64,000 bases of DNA, taken from assembly GCA_015064255.1 (NCBI GenBank), contig SVSP01000001.1, positions 62,001-126,000 of the forward strand, read 5' to 3'. This document shows, in pieces, positions 56,260 to 64,000 of this stretch; the stretch's first letter is position 1, and every line of letters begins with the position of its first letter. Made by a program: the position numbers and the translations under genes. The stretch is from Oscillospiraceae bacterium. Its GTDB lineage: Bacteria; Bacillota; Clostridia; Oscillospirales; CAG-272. A model generated the notes under the pieces. The model did not search any database. It had not been told where the DNA came from and saw only the letters and a list, made by a program, of their open reading frames with translations.

Positions 56260-57744
56260 ATGTTTCAAAAAGGATTTGACAACGAAAAATATATAGAGCT
56301 TCAGTCCGAAAAGATCAAAGAAAGAATTGATTATTTCGGCGGAAAGCTTTACCTTGAGTTTGGCGGAAAGCTCTTCGACGACTATCACGCATCAAGAGTG
56401 CTTCCCGGCTTTGAGCCTGACAGTAAGGTGAAAATGCTTCTTGAACTTAAGGATCAGGCTGAAATCGTTATCGTTATAAGTGCTGACGATATTGCCAAAA
56501 ATAAAAAGCGCGGCGACCTCGGAATTACCTATGATCTCGATCTTCTTCGCCTTGTGGATGCTTTCAGAGGAATAGGACTTTACGTCGGAAGCGTTGTAAT
56601 TACGCAGTATGAATCACAGCGCGCGGCTGATGCTTTTGAAAAAAGACTTACAGATCTCGGGCTTAAGGTGTATAAGCATTACCGCATACCCGATTATCCG
56701 TCGAATATTCCGCTTATCGTCAGTGACGAAGGCTTTGGAAAAAACGATTATATAGAAACGTCGCGCTCGCTTGTTATTCTGACTGCACCCGGTCCGGGAA
56801 GCGGAAAGATGGCAACCTGCCTTTCACAGCTTTATCACGATAATAAACGCGGTATTCGCTCAGGTTATGCAAAATTCGAGACATTCCCTATATGGAATCT
56901 CCCGCTGAAGCATCCAGTGAACCTTGCGTATGAAGCGGCAACGGCTGACCTTAACGATGTCAATATGATAGATCCCTTCCACCTTGAAGCATACGGAAAG
57001 ACTACCGTTAATTATAACAGAGATATTGAAATCTTCCCGGTGCTTGAGGCGATGTTCAATAAGATTTTCGGTAAATGTCCGTATAAGAGTCCGACGGATA
57101 TGGGTGTTAATATGGTTGGAAACGCCATTGTCGATAACGACGCCGTATGTAATGCGTCTAAGGCAGAAATTATACGCAGATATCTGAATGCGTGCTGTGC
57201 ACAGAAGCAGGGAAATTCCTCTGCTACCGAAATATCAAAGCTTGAGCTTCTTATGAGTTCTCTCGATATTTCTCTTGAAACGAGAGCTGTTTACTGCGCA
57301 TCTACAGACGTTTCCCGAAAGACACATAATCCCGCGGTTGCTATTGAGCTTCCCGACGGAAGAATAGTTACGGGTAAAACGTCGAGCCTGCTCGGTGCAT
57401 CCTCTGCGGCACTTCTGAATGCACTTAAGACTCTTGCGGATATTGACGATGAGGTGCATCTTATTTCGCCTACGGTAATAGAACCGATACAGGAGCTTAA
57501 AGTCAACCATATGGGTAATCATAACCCAAGACTTCATACCGACGAGGTGCTTATCGCACTTGCAATATGTGCGGCAACAGATGAAAAGGCTCATAAAGCA
57601 CTTAAGGCACTTGATATGCTTAAAGGAAGCGAGGCACATTCGACCGTGATACTTTCTAAAGTCGATGAAGGCGTTTTTCATAAGCTCGGTGTTACAGTTA
57701 CGTGTACTCCTCAGTATCAGACAAAGAAGCTTTATCATAACTGA
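56260..57744 (+). CDS. DUF1846 family protein (UPF0371)
   Basis: The 494-residue product begins FQKGFDNEKYIELQSEKIKERI, typical of the family, and has the conserved VILTAPGPGSGKMATCLSQLYHD segment (glycine-rich loop), GYAKFETFPIWNLPLKHPVNLAYEAAT and NHMGNHNPRLHTDEVLIALA. Crystal structures exist but no biochemical role is established. Of two in-frame ATGs (56248, 56260) the second has GAAAGG at a workable distance. It is a single transcript with a structured leader and a strong terminator. Confidence 0.9.
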   Translation: MFQKGFDNEKYIELQSEKIKERIDYFGGKLYLEFGGKLFDDYHASRVLPGFEPDSKVKMLLELKDQAEIVIVISADDIAKNKKRGDLGITYDLDLLRLVDAFRGIGLYVGSVVITQYESQRAADAFEKRLTDLGLKVYKHYRIPDYPSNIPLIVSDEGFGKNDYIETSRSLVILTAPGPGSGKMATCLSQLYHDNKRGIRSGYAKFETFPIWNLPLKHPVNLAYEAATADLNDVNMIDPFHLEAYGKTTVNYNRDIEIFPVLEAMFNKIFGKCPYKSPTDMGVNMVGNAIVDNDAVCNASKAEIIRRYLNACCAQKQGNSSATEISKLELLMSSLDISLETRAVYCASTDVSRKTHNPAVAIELPDGRIVTGKTSSLLGASSAALLNALKTLADIDDEVHLISPTVIEPIQELKVNHMGNHNPRLHTDEVLIALAICAATDEKAHKALKALDMLKGSEAHSTVILSKVDEGVFHKLGVTVTCTPQYQTKKLYHN

Positions 57745-57748
57745 ATAT

Positions 57749-57786
57749 AAAAAATTCCGTAGTCTTTTAAGGATTACGGAATTTTT
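57749..57786 (+). terminator. Terminator after the DUF1846 gene
   Basis: AAAATTCCGTA pairs with TACGGAATTTT, then T. Confidence 0.85.
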
Positions 57787-57849
57787 GACTTAAAGAAGAA
57801 AAATCATCAATTAATAAAAAAAGAACATAAACATACTGCTTCGTATTTG

Positions 57850-57878
57850 TTGAAAAAATATTAAACACGTGCTATAAT
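57850..57878 (+). promoter_or_regulatory. Promoter of the ROK-SIS pair
   Basis: TTGAAA (57850-57855) and a perfect TATAAT (57873-57878), 17-base spacer. Confidence 0.75.
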
Positions 57879-57914
57879 ATAAAAAACAAGAAAATTATTT
57901 CGGGAGGCGATGTT

Positions 57915-58850
57915 TTGTATATAGGCGTAGATATCGGAGGAACGAAATGTGCGGTCATAATGGCTGACGATAACGGAAATAAGATCAAAAAGGTAAAATT
58001 CGACACTCTCGGCAGAGATGAAACGATAAACAGAATAATAAAAGAAACGGAAAAAATATGCGAGTGCGGTGAAGAGCTTCGTGCCATAGGCATAAGCTGC
58101 GGCGGACCGCTTGACGAGAAAAACGGCATAATACAGTCGCCGCCTAATTTGCCCGGCTGGGATGACGTTCATATAACCGACATTCTTGAGGAGCATTTCG
58201 GAGTGAAATCCCGTCTTTGCAACGATGCAAACGCCTGCGCGGTCGCGGAATGGCGTTTCGGTGCAGGTAAGGGAAGTCAAAATATGATCTTTCTCACGTT
58301 TGGCACGGGATTTGGCGCAGGAATAATTTTAGGCGGTCGGCTTTACTCGGGTACAAACGGAAACGCAGGTGAGATAGGTCACGTCAGATGCTCGGATTAC
58401 GGACCTGTCGGTTATGGTAAGCTCGGCTCATTCGAAGGCTTTTGTAGCGGCAACGGTATAAAACAGCTTGGACAAGCCTTTGCACTCGAAAAACTTCAGC
58501 GCGGAGAATCGGTCGGATATTGCAAGACCACCGCCGAGCTTGAAAATATTACCGCAAAATCGATCTCGGAGGCGGCTTTCGCAGGTGACGAAACGGCTGT
58601 CGAGGTTTACCGTCTTTCGGCAAGAAAGCTCGGTATGTGCCTCTCGCTTCTTATCGACCTGCTGAATCCCGAGGTTATCGTCATAGGAAGCGTTTTTGCA
58701 AGAAGTGAAGAGCTTTTCCGTGAAGAGATGGAAAAGGTTATAGAAAAAGAAGCACTTGCCGTTGCTTCATCTGTGTGCAGAGTCCTTCCTGCGGCGCTTG
58801 GCGATGAAATCGGAGATTATGCCGCAGTTGCGGTCGCTATGATGAACTGA
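57915..58850 (+). CDS. ROK family sugar kinase
   Basis: The start is TTG at 57915 with GGGAGG at 57902-57907. The 311-residue product has the ATP motif GVDIGGTKCAVIM (4-16), sugar-binding GISCGGPLD and CNDANACAVAEWRFGAG with catalytic aspartate, and FLTFGTGFGAGIILGGRL. The usual ROK zinc motif CxCGxxGCxE is replaced by GPVGYGKLGSFEGFCSG. The sugar is not clear. It is 14 bases from a SIS-domain gene, so a sugar-phosphate pathway step is likely. Confidence 0.87.
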   Translation: MYIGVDIGGTKCAVIMADDNGNKIKKVKFDTLGRDETINRIIKETEKICECGEELRAIGISCGGPLDEKNGIIQSPPNLPGWDDVHITDILEEHFGVKSRLCNDANACAVAEWRFGAGKGSQNMIFLTFGTGFGAGIILGGRLYSGTNGNAGEIGHVRCSDYGPVGYGKLGSFEGFCSGNGIKQLGQAFALEKLQRGESVGYCKTTAELENITAKSISEAAFAGDETAVEVYRLSARKLGMCLSLLIDLLNPEVIVIGSVFARSEELFREEMEKVIEKEALAVASSVCRVLPAALGDEIGDYAAVAVAMMN

Positions 58851-58864
58851 AAGGAACTGAAATT

Positions 58865-59497
58865 ATGAATTATATAGAAAATCTTACAGCGCGTTACAGC
58901 GAGCTTGGATGCTGTGAAAATGAAATATTTGATGCTGTTGATGCCATAACCCGAATGTATCATAACGGCGGAAAGCTTCTTATGTGCGGAAACGGAGGAA
59001 GTGCCGCCGATACGTCGCATATAGCAGGCGAGCTTTTGAAGGGCTTTCTTTTAAAGCGCACACCGAGTCAAAGCGAGCTTGAAAAGCTGACCTCTGAAAA
59101 AGAAATAGCAGAATACGCCGAAAAGCTTCAGAGAGGTGTGTGTGCGATATCGCTGACAGAGCAGAGCGCACTTCTCAGTGCTTACGCAAACGACGTAGAT
59201 TCCGATGCGGTGTATGCACAGCTCGTTTTCGCTATGCATAAGAAAAACGATGTCTTTTGGGGAATATCTACGTCTGGCAACTCGAAAAACGTGGTTTTAG
59301 CGGCTTCCTGCGCGCGTGCACTCGGACTTAAGACGGTAGCACTTACGGGAGAGTCGGGCGGAAAGCTTGCGGAAATATGCGAGGTCGTGATAAAAGTCCC
59401 CGCAAAAGAAACTTATAAAGTACAGGAATATCATCTCCCGGTGTATCACGCGATATGCGCAGAGGTTGAAGAAAGGCTCTTTGGGGATGCGAAATAA
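58865..59497 (+). CDS. SIS domain phosphosugar isomerase (GmhA-like)
   Basis: The 210-residue product has the sugar isomerase fold with GGKLLMCGNGGSAADTSHIAGELLKGF (about 35-62), like phosphoheptose isomerase, and GISTSGNSKNVV near 130. An insertion of about 30 Lys/Glu-rich residues lies between them. It ends with YHLPVYHAICAEVEE, typical of GmhA. No other heptose genes are present, so it may instead act on the product of the ROK kinase. AAAGGAACTGAA precedes the ATG. Confidence 0.85.
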   Translation: MNYIENLTARYSELGCCENEIFDAVDAITRMYHNGGKLLMCGNGGSAADTSHIAGELLKGFLLKRTPSQSELEKLTSEKEIAEYAEKLQRGVCAISLTEQSALLSAYANDVDSDAVYAQLVFAMHKKNDVFWGISTSGNSKNVVLAASCARALGLKTVALTGESGGKLAEICEVVIKVPAKETYKVQEYHLPVYHAICAEVEERLFGDAK

Positions 59498-59546
59498 TAA
59501 GTTTCACTAAAGTTCTCAAGCTTGTTAATATCAAATGATAAAACAA

Positions 59547-59585
59547 AAGCTCTCACTTCGCGCGTAAGTGAGAGCTTGACTTTTT
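59547..59585. terminator. Terminator between convergent SIS and YczE-like genes
   Basis: AAGCTCTCACTT pairs with AAGTGAGAGCTT, then GACTTTTT. Confidence 0.8.
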
Positions 59586-60267
59586 ATCTGAAATATTTTT
59601 CGATCTTGAATTTGTTTTTGAAGTCAAAGAAGTGCTCTAAAACCCTCGTAAAACGGCTTATCAGAAAACCGTTTATGACAGCGCAGAGAATAGTACCGAG
59701 CTTTACGCCTTCGAAAACGCCAAATCCGAAGAAGGCAAAGGAAAGCAGAATGCCGAGAACCGTGCTGAAGCAGTCGTAAGCGGTCTTGACCTTGTTTATG
59801 TCGCATCCGAGCTTTGCAGATAATTCCTTGACGATAAGCTCGTACGCTTCGGGCGAAATGTACGTGTGGAAAAAGAGCGAAACGGCAAGCGAGCAAAAGA
59901 CCGTTCCCAAAACGTACCAAAGAACGCGTATTATAAACGTGTCATCGGGAAGTCCGGAAATAATATACATAGCACCGTCGAGAAGAGTTCCGTAGAGAAC
60001 AGCCGTGACGAATGAAAATAGATATGAGGCCTTGAATCTTCGCATAACGAGTATGGTTATGAGAACGAGAAGTCCTTGAAAGCAGTATTCTGCAACGCCA
60101 AAGGTGAACCAAGGCAAAATTTCGGACACTTTAAGATGTATTATGTACGCAGGTGCAACGACCATTGACATACCGAAATCAGCTTTTTCGGTGAAGGCGG
60201 CGGCAAACGCCATAATAATGAGAGCAAGCGCGTAGGCAAGCTCGGTGTAAAACACTTTTTTCTTCAT
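59584..60267 (-). CDS. YczE/YitT-like integral membrane protein (DUF6198 type)
   Basis: The 227-residue product has about five hydrophobic segments (8-28, 45-75, 80-100, 112-135, 165-200). FGMSMVVAPAYIIHLK near 32 and FGFGVFEGVKLGTILCAVINGFLI near 185 match the YczE/YyaS group. Function is unknown. A hairpin AATAGCTTTGG/CCAAAGCTATT (60281-60308) lies just before its CGGAG ribosome site and probably ends the upstream minus-strand transcript. Confidence 0.75.
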   Translation of the reverse strand: MKKKVFYTELAYALALIIMAFAAAFTEKADFGMSMVVAPAYIIHLKVSEILPWFTFGVAEYCFQGLLVLITILVMRRFKASYLFSFVTAVLYGTLLDGAMYIISGLPDDTFIIRVLWYVLGTVFCSLAVSLFFHTYISPEAYELIVKELSAKLGCDINKVKTAYDCFSTVLGILLSFAFFGFGVFEGVKLGTILCAVINGFLISRFTRVLEHFFDFKNKFKIEKYFR

Positions 60268-60280
60268 ATGATCTCCGTAA

Positions 60281-60308
60281 AATAGCTTTGGCAGTATCCA
60301 AAGCTATT
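60281..60308 (-). terminator. Hairpin between YgjV-like and YczE-like genes
   Basis: An 11-base perfect stem AATAGCTTTGG/CCAAAGCTATT with the short tail TTTTA on the minus strand. It lies between two minus-strand genes. The rest of 60309-60391 shows nothing. Confidence 0.5.
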
Positions 60309-60391
60309 GAAATTTTTAATTAAATGACTTTGCTCGTAAGAAACTCTATGACCTTGATAGTTGCCTGTCCGAAATGTATAAAAGTGCAGGT

Positions 60392-60928
60392 TTAGCCTTC
60401 TTTCGATGACTTTTCCGCGTTTTTATAGCGTATCATAGCAATAATAATAGAACACATAGTAAGTATGTCGCCGATGGCAGAGCCATAGGCCTGACTCAAA
60501 AAATTGTATATAAACCAAAACGGTGAGCCCAGAAGAGATACGAGGCGTATTGTTTTTTCACGGCTGATCCAAAATGCACTCGTGTGAAGCAGGACTCCCG
60601 CGATAGAGAATAAATCTATCCAGCTTTGATTTATAATAGCAATCGCACTGCCGATGATAACTATGCAGACGTTTATCAGCATCAAAACCAATACTGTGTG
60701 TTTTTTTATAAACTCGGTGTGCTTTTTTCCTGCAATAACAGAAGAAACGGCACCCAAAATATCAAGAATAGCACCTGCAAAAGCACCTAATAAGACGTAT
60801 TGTAAAATATACAGACATCTTGAAATTACGTTGAAAAGTATTATATTTTTTCTCTTTTTCTGTTGATAACTGAGAAGAAAGGTAGTTACGGCAAGAAGTC
60901 CTATTATTTGTGGAATAATAATTTTCAT
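60392..60928 (-). CDS. YgjV family inner membrane protein
   Basis: The 178-residue product has five or six hydrophobic segments. IGLLAVTTFLLSYQQKKRK at the start, RCLYILQYVLLGAFAGAILDILGAVSSVI and GSPFWFIYNFLSQAYGSAIGDILTM match the YgjV family. Function is unknown. The ATG at 60928 follows AGGACTCT; the longer frame upstream overlaps the hydrolase gene. It is 16 bases from the hydrolase stop, in one operon with it and the YwaF-like gene. Confidence 0.85.
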   Translation of the reverse strand: MKIIIPQIIGLLAVTTFLLSYQQKKRKNIILFNVISRCLYILQYVLLGAFAGAILDILGAVSSVIAGKKHTEFIKKHTVLVLMLINVCIVIIGSAIAIINQSWIDLFSIAGVLLHTSAFWISREKTIRLVSLLGSPFWFIYNFLSQAYGSAIGDILTMCSIIIAMIRYKNAEKSSKEG

Positions 60929-60944
60929 AGAGTCCTGTGTGTTT

Positions 60945-61670
60945 TTAATAGTATTTTTCGGTAAATTCGATAAGGGGAGTCGGGTCGGCAAGACCGTGTG
61001 GGTGGTGGTCACAGTCGTGCTTTAATATTTCAGTCAGGTTACCGTTGTTTTTTTTGAAATAATCGGAGAGAATTTTTCCGTTTTCGCTGTAAGGAACGAC
61101 ACGGTCGCTATCACCGCAGACCAAAAATATCGGAATATTTGATTTTAAAAGTGCTTCTTTTTGGTCGATCGGATGATTTCTGTAATTCAGCATATTTGAC
61201 ACCGAAATACCGATATCTTTTTCGAATTCGGCAACGGACGGAAATTTGCACTCTCCGAGTCCGAGAGGCCAACTGAGCAGATTGAGCACAGGGGCATCAA
61301 GGTAAAGAGCAGCTACGTATTCGGGATATTTGGCTGCGAAATATACGGCTTGCATACCGCCGCAGCTCATACCAACGGGTAAGCATTTGTCATTCAGAGA
61401 AAATTCTTTTTTCAGAAACTGACAAAACAGAGGGCGCATATCTGTGTCCTCTTCGGGGGATAGACGGCTTTTGTTTGACAGTCCTGCCACGAAGTAACCT
61501 CTTTTAAGCATCTCTGTTTCAAAGACAGGGAAAGCGTCGAAATATTCTATTTTATAAAGCCATTTCTTCTCGGGAGTTGCTTCTTTTGGGCAGACCAAAA
61601 TGGCATTTCTCCCGTTGAATGTGAAATCAAGCCTTTTAAAACCGTTCCATTCGGATGTTATATAGTTCAT
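60945..61670 (-). CDS. Alpha/beta hydrolase
   Basis: The 241-residue product has the nucleophile elbow GMSCGG with S102, an aspartate in FLVCGDSDRVVPYSE and a histidine in DCDHHPHGLADPTPL as likely triad. It has no signal peptide. The substrate is unknown; the fold resembles small acyl-ester or peptidase-type hydrolases. The ATG at 61670 follows AAAGGAATT and lies 14 bases past the YwaF-like stop. Confidence 0.82.
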   Translation of the reverse strand: MNYITSEWNGFKRLDFTFNGRNAILVCPKEATPEKKWLYKIEYFDAFPVFETEMLKRGYFVAGLSNKSRLSPEEDTDMRPLFCQFLKKEFSLNDKCLPVGMSCGGMQAVYFAAKYPEYVAALYLDAPVLNLLSWPLGLGECKFPSVAEFEKDIGISVSNMLNYRNHPIDQKEALLKSNIPIFLVCGDSDRVVPYSENGKILSDYFKKNNGNLTEILKHDCDHHPHGLADPTPLIEFTEKYY

Positions 61671-61683
61671 ATAGAAAATTCCT

Positions 61684-62442
61684 TTATTGTTTTTTTGCTT
61701 TCTTTTTGTCATTTATGTACCACGGCAGATAGGCAAGTATAAAGAGAATGGAAACTGCTGCTGCCATAATCAAAAGACGGAGTGCAAAATTGGGAGGTAA
61801 GATGTCCAAAATAGATGGAGTTGATTCGGGCTTTGCCATAAACAGATAGTTTGCGCCCGGACCGATAAGATCGTTTGCGAAATAAGCAATTCCTGCAAGA
61901 ACACACAGTCCGATATATGCTTTCACAAACGATCTCTTGTAAGGACGCATTTTATGTATGAAGATCATATAGAAAATAGCGATATAGCTTACAAGATGCT
62001 CTGCCCAGAACTGATAGAAGCGGAATCTTGTAGGACCGGTGTATGTAATTACAGTCGGGGTGATAAGGGCAAAAATTGAGCCTGCAAACGCCCAAAAATA
62101 GCAAAGATCAAATAATGTCTGCGATTTTCCGATAACCATATAGCTTCCGAATATTGCTACCCAACCGCATACGGTGATGGGAAGATGGTCAACGGGGTTG
62201 GGTCCCAGCGAAGGAATCGCGATAAGACGCCAATAATACGACATTTCACTGACGATAAGTATGAAAGCGAGAATATAACGCAGTATCGCTTCATTTTTGG
62301 AATTTTTAATTTCCTTTCGGAAAAAATAAATTAAAAATATTATTGCAATGGTAACAATGATAGGCAAAAAATGTATGAACGTGAAGTTGGTGAATTCTAC
62401 ACTTTCGCCCTGCCCAAAGAAGTATCTGAAAAAATCAAGCAT
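61684..62442 (-). CDS. YwaF/TMEM164-like membrane protein (TIGR02206)
   Basis: The 252-residue product has about seven hydrophobic segments with VEFTNFTFIHFLPI at the start, PSLGPNPVDHLPITVCGW near 82, FDLCYFWAFAGSIFALITP, FRFYQFWAEHLVSYIAIFYM and GANYLFMAKPESTPSILDILP, all hallmarks of the family. Histidines in the membrane (LPIT, WAEH) are conserved. Function is unknown. AGGAGG precedes the ATG. Confidence 0.88.
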   Translation of the reverse strand: MLDFFRYFFGQGESVEFTNFTFIHFLPIIVTIAIIFLIYFFRKEIKNSKNEAILRYILAFILIVSEMSYYWRLIAIPSLGPNPVDHLPITVCGWVAIFGSYMVIGKSQTLFDLCYFWAFAGSIFALITPTVITYTGPTRFRFYQFWAEHLVSYIAIFYMIFIHKMRPYKRSFVKAYIGLCVLAGIAYFANDLIGPGANYLFMAKPESTPSILDILPPNFALRLLIMAAAVSILFILAYLPWYINDKKKAKKQ

Positions 62443-62470
62443 TTTAGTCCTCCTAAAACTGTTTTCTGTG

Positions 62471-62499
62471 ATTATAGCATATTATTCGACAAAAGTAAA
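62471..62499 (-). promoter_or_regulatory. Promoter of the YwaF-hydrolase-YgjV operon
   Basis: Minus strand TTTACT (62494-62499) and a perfect TATAAT (62471-62476), 17-base spacer. Confidence 0.65.
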
Positions 62500-62554
62500 G
62501 AGATTGTGAACTTTTTTTTGATTATATAGGGGATGAAATAACACAATATGTATA

Positions 62555-62590
62555 CAAAAAATCCGTCCGAAATATTCGGACGGATTTTTT
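62555..62590. terminator. Terminator of the PHP gene
   Basis: ATCCGTCCGAA pairs with TTCGGACGGAT around ATA, with A and T tracts on both sides. Confidence 0.88.
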
Positions 62591-62608
62591 ATATGATAAA
62601 ATAACGTA

Positions 62609-63292
62609 TTATTCGTTAGCGAGAGTGAAAATTTCGGTCTCTCCGCTTTTTACCTTGTTTATGAAATCTTCAACGCTGCAAATAGGCTCGGATGTGCATA
62701 CGCCTGCAAGCTTCTTTTGACCAGCACCCGCGTGATTGTCGGAGCCTGCGAACGTCAGAAGACCGTAATGCTTTGCGTATATTTCTGCAATAGCGTTTTC
62801 TTCTTCTTTTCTGTTTGCATTTATTATTTCAATGCCGTGGACGTGTCTCGGAAAAAGACGGATATGGTCGATGTAAGATGCTTCGCGGTAAGGATGAGCC
62901 TGAATTATAAGCGCACCGCACTCCATCATAAGAGTGAGCTCGTCGGTCTTTTTCATTTCCATAATCTGCGGATTGTTAAGATACCACTCCTTATCAAGAC
63001 CGTACACCAAAAAATCGGTGCCGCCGTAAGAAAGCTCAACGCCGGGAAAAACCTTTATACCGATCTCTTTGGCAAGTTCCAAACCGGCTTCATAGTCTGA
63101 AAAATAAAAATTTATTTTCTCTTCGTAAGGTATAGAGTGGTCGTCAATGTTGATGTTTCCGTCAAGAAAGTGATTTGTGATAAAAACTCCGTCATATCCG
63201 ATCGATTTGTAGAATTCCAGAGTTTCTCTTACTCCGACTCTCGCACAGCGGCTGACGGGAGATGTGTGTAAATGTGTTTCGTACTTGTACAT
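62609..63292 (-). CDS. PHP domain metal-dependent phosphoesterase
   Basis: The 227-residue product has the PHP metal motifs in order: YETHLHTSPVSRC (H7, H9), FITNHF, FPGVELSY, IIQAHPYR and GSDNHAG. Single-domain PHP proteins hydrolyse phosphomonoesters or nucleotides, such as pAp. The substrate here is not known. AAAGGTGAC lies before the ATG. The 63293-63559 gap upstream is AT-rich. Confidence 0.87.
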   Translation of the reverse strand: MYKYETHLHTSPVSRCARVGVRETLEFYKSIGYDGVFITNHFLDGNINIDDHSIPYEEKINFYFSDYEAGLELAKEIGIKVFPGVELSYGGTDFLVYGLDKEWYLNNPQIMEMKKTDELTLMMECGALIIQAHPYREASYIDHIRLFPRHVHGIEIINANRKEEENAIAEIYAKHYGLLTFAGSDNHAGAGQKKLAGVCTSEPICSVEDFINKVKSGETEIFTLANE

Positions 63293-63473
63293 TTTGTCAC
63301 CTTTGGTTATATAATATATTTTGTAAATTTTTCTACAAAGTTAATAAAACGAGTTACTTTGACACAATTTGCATCAAAATTGTTGCCTAAACGCAATATG
63401 TGGTAATTATATCATAGATGTATTTTTTTGTCAATACAAACATTAAAAGCACGGAGTGTTTATGATATAAGTA

Positions 63474-63502
63474 TTGTAAATTCATAGAGTATGTGCTACA
63501 AT
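63474..63502 (+). promoter_or_regulatory. Promoter of the lipase-like lipoprotein gene
   Basis: TTGTAA (63474-63479) and TACAAT (63497-63502), 17-base spacer; GAAAGGA at 63544-63550 is the ribosome site. Confidence 0.65.
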
Positions 63503-63559
63503 AAAAAATAGCATTTATGAAAACAAATTCACATATGTTTATTGAAAGGACTTTGTAAA

Positions 63560-64000
63560 ATGAAAAAAATATTAGCTATTTTATTAATCGTTGTTATACT
63601 TTTTTCTATGTCATCGTGCGCTGGATTGTTAAACGAAATTCTGGATTTTGTTGAATCAACAAATGATTCGGACAATGATGGATATAGCGACGATGTTGAT
63701 CTTAATCCGAATGATCCGTACAAAATTCCGATTATTCTTCTTCATGGCCGCGTTAGTAATACGGCGGTGTTTTTTGGCGTCCGTACAGGTATCGAAGAAG
63801 GCGATAATGATTATTACGGAACGGATTATGAGGAACTTTATACAAGCCCGGATAATCACGAGATAATATCGGTAGAAGATGGACGTTTAGGACAATATCT
63901 TGTAGATTATCTTGGCTATGAGCAAAACAAAAATCTGTTTGCATTTAATTATCCAAATGAAGATATGGTCGAAATGAATGCTAAGCGTTTTTCGCAGTAT
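63560..64000 (+). CDS. Lipase-like lipoprotein with calcium repeat, partial (cut by window end)
   Basis: The reading frame begins at ATG 63560 and runs open to the window end, giving 147 residues with no stop. A signal peptide with lipobox FSMSSC (lipidated C20) is followed by DSDNDGYSDDVDLNPNDP (about 38-55), a thrombospondin-type-3/EF-hand-like calcium loop, and IPIILLHGR, the first strand and oxyanion loop of an alpha/beta hydrolase (lipase or PGAP1 type). The catalytic serine would lie beyond the window. It is AT-rich compared with neighbours. Confidence 0.8.
   Translation, partial: MKKILAILLIVVILFSMSSCAGLLNEILDFVESTNDSDNDGYSDDVDLNPNDPYKIPIILLHGRVSNTAVFFGVRTGIEEGDNDYYGTDYEELYTSPDNHEIISVEDGRLGQYLVDYLGYEQNKNLFAFNYPNEDMVEMNAKRFSQY

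Overview
The window reads as chromosomal DNA of a low- to moderate-GC Gram-positive of the class Clostridia, probably an uncultured gut-type anaerobe. The evidence is HrcA-GrpE-DnaK-DnaJ-PrmA under a CIRCE operator, AddAB instead of RecBCD, a tandem glycine riboswitch on an AGCS symporter, LytTR-DUF3021 and UPF0237-UPF0210 pairs, strong AGGAGG ribosome sites with several TTG starts, and sigma-A type promoters with 16-18 base spacers. Species cannot be named from this. No rRNA, tRNA, CRISPR array or prophage was seen.

Layout. 0.2-8.0 kb: a membrane-anchored ComEC-type metallo-hydrolase, then addB-addA. 8.0-9.2 kb: an AT-rich patch with a REP-associated (RAYT) transposase that carries two REP-like palindromes inside its own reading frame, and an acetyltransferase. 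9.2-11.2 kb: a GtaA/DUF4965 protein. 11.4-14.8 kb: dut-maf-nth, a small membrane protein and a MORN-repeat protein. 14.85-15.4 kb: a tandem array of about 170-base units. 15.4-18.1 kb: luxS-mtnN and a MATE transporter. 18.1-22.3 kb: a GH39-like glycosidase, diverging from a sigma factor / anti-sigma-like protein / lipoprotein module. 22.4-24.3 kb: AGCS symporter under a tandem glycine riboswitch. 24.4-30.4 kb: heat-shock operon. 30.5-38.8 kb: rpsT (minus strand) and rpoB-rpoC with a long structured leader. 38.8-48.1 kb: UPF0237/UPF0210, acetyltransferases, a response regulator and a histidine kinase split by ychF, radC, tcdA and LytTR-DUF3021. 48.1-56.0 kb: an unsaturated-uronate locus. 56.0-64.0 kb: a DUF1846 protein, a ROK kinase with a SIS isomerase, several membrane proteins, a hydrolase, a PHP protein and the start of a calcium-motif lipase-like lipoprotein cut by the window end.

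How it works together. The 48-56 kb locus forms a pathway: two GH88 unsaturated glucuronyl hydrolases release 4,5-unsaturated uronate, the KduI domain isomerises its open form, KduD reduces the product, and a divergent AraC regulator probably controls the operon. A lipoprotein beta-propeller hydrolase at the end may act on the polymer outside the cell. LuxS and MtnN together recycle S-adenosylhomocysteine. rpoBC is not preceded by rplJL and not followed by the str operon, so the usual ribosomal/RNA polymerase supercluster is broken here.

Most unusual: (1) REP-like 24-base palindromes in frame inside the RAYT gene; (2) KduI fused to an N-terminal carbohydrate-binding-like domain with a ribosome binding site retained at the junction; (3) a family of palindromic 3'-flanking elements, single after dnaK and a response regulator and tandem after the MORN gene; (4) an unrelated 86-base nested-palindrome tandem array after a GH88 gene; (5) an anti-sigma-like protein and a lipoprotein sharing the same extracytoplasmic domain; (6) structured leaders before rpoB and the DUF1846 gene; (7) an AddB that lacks its Walker A motif.
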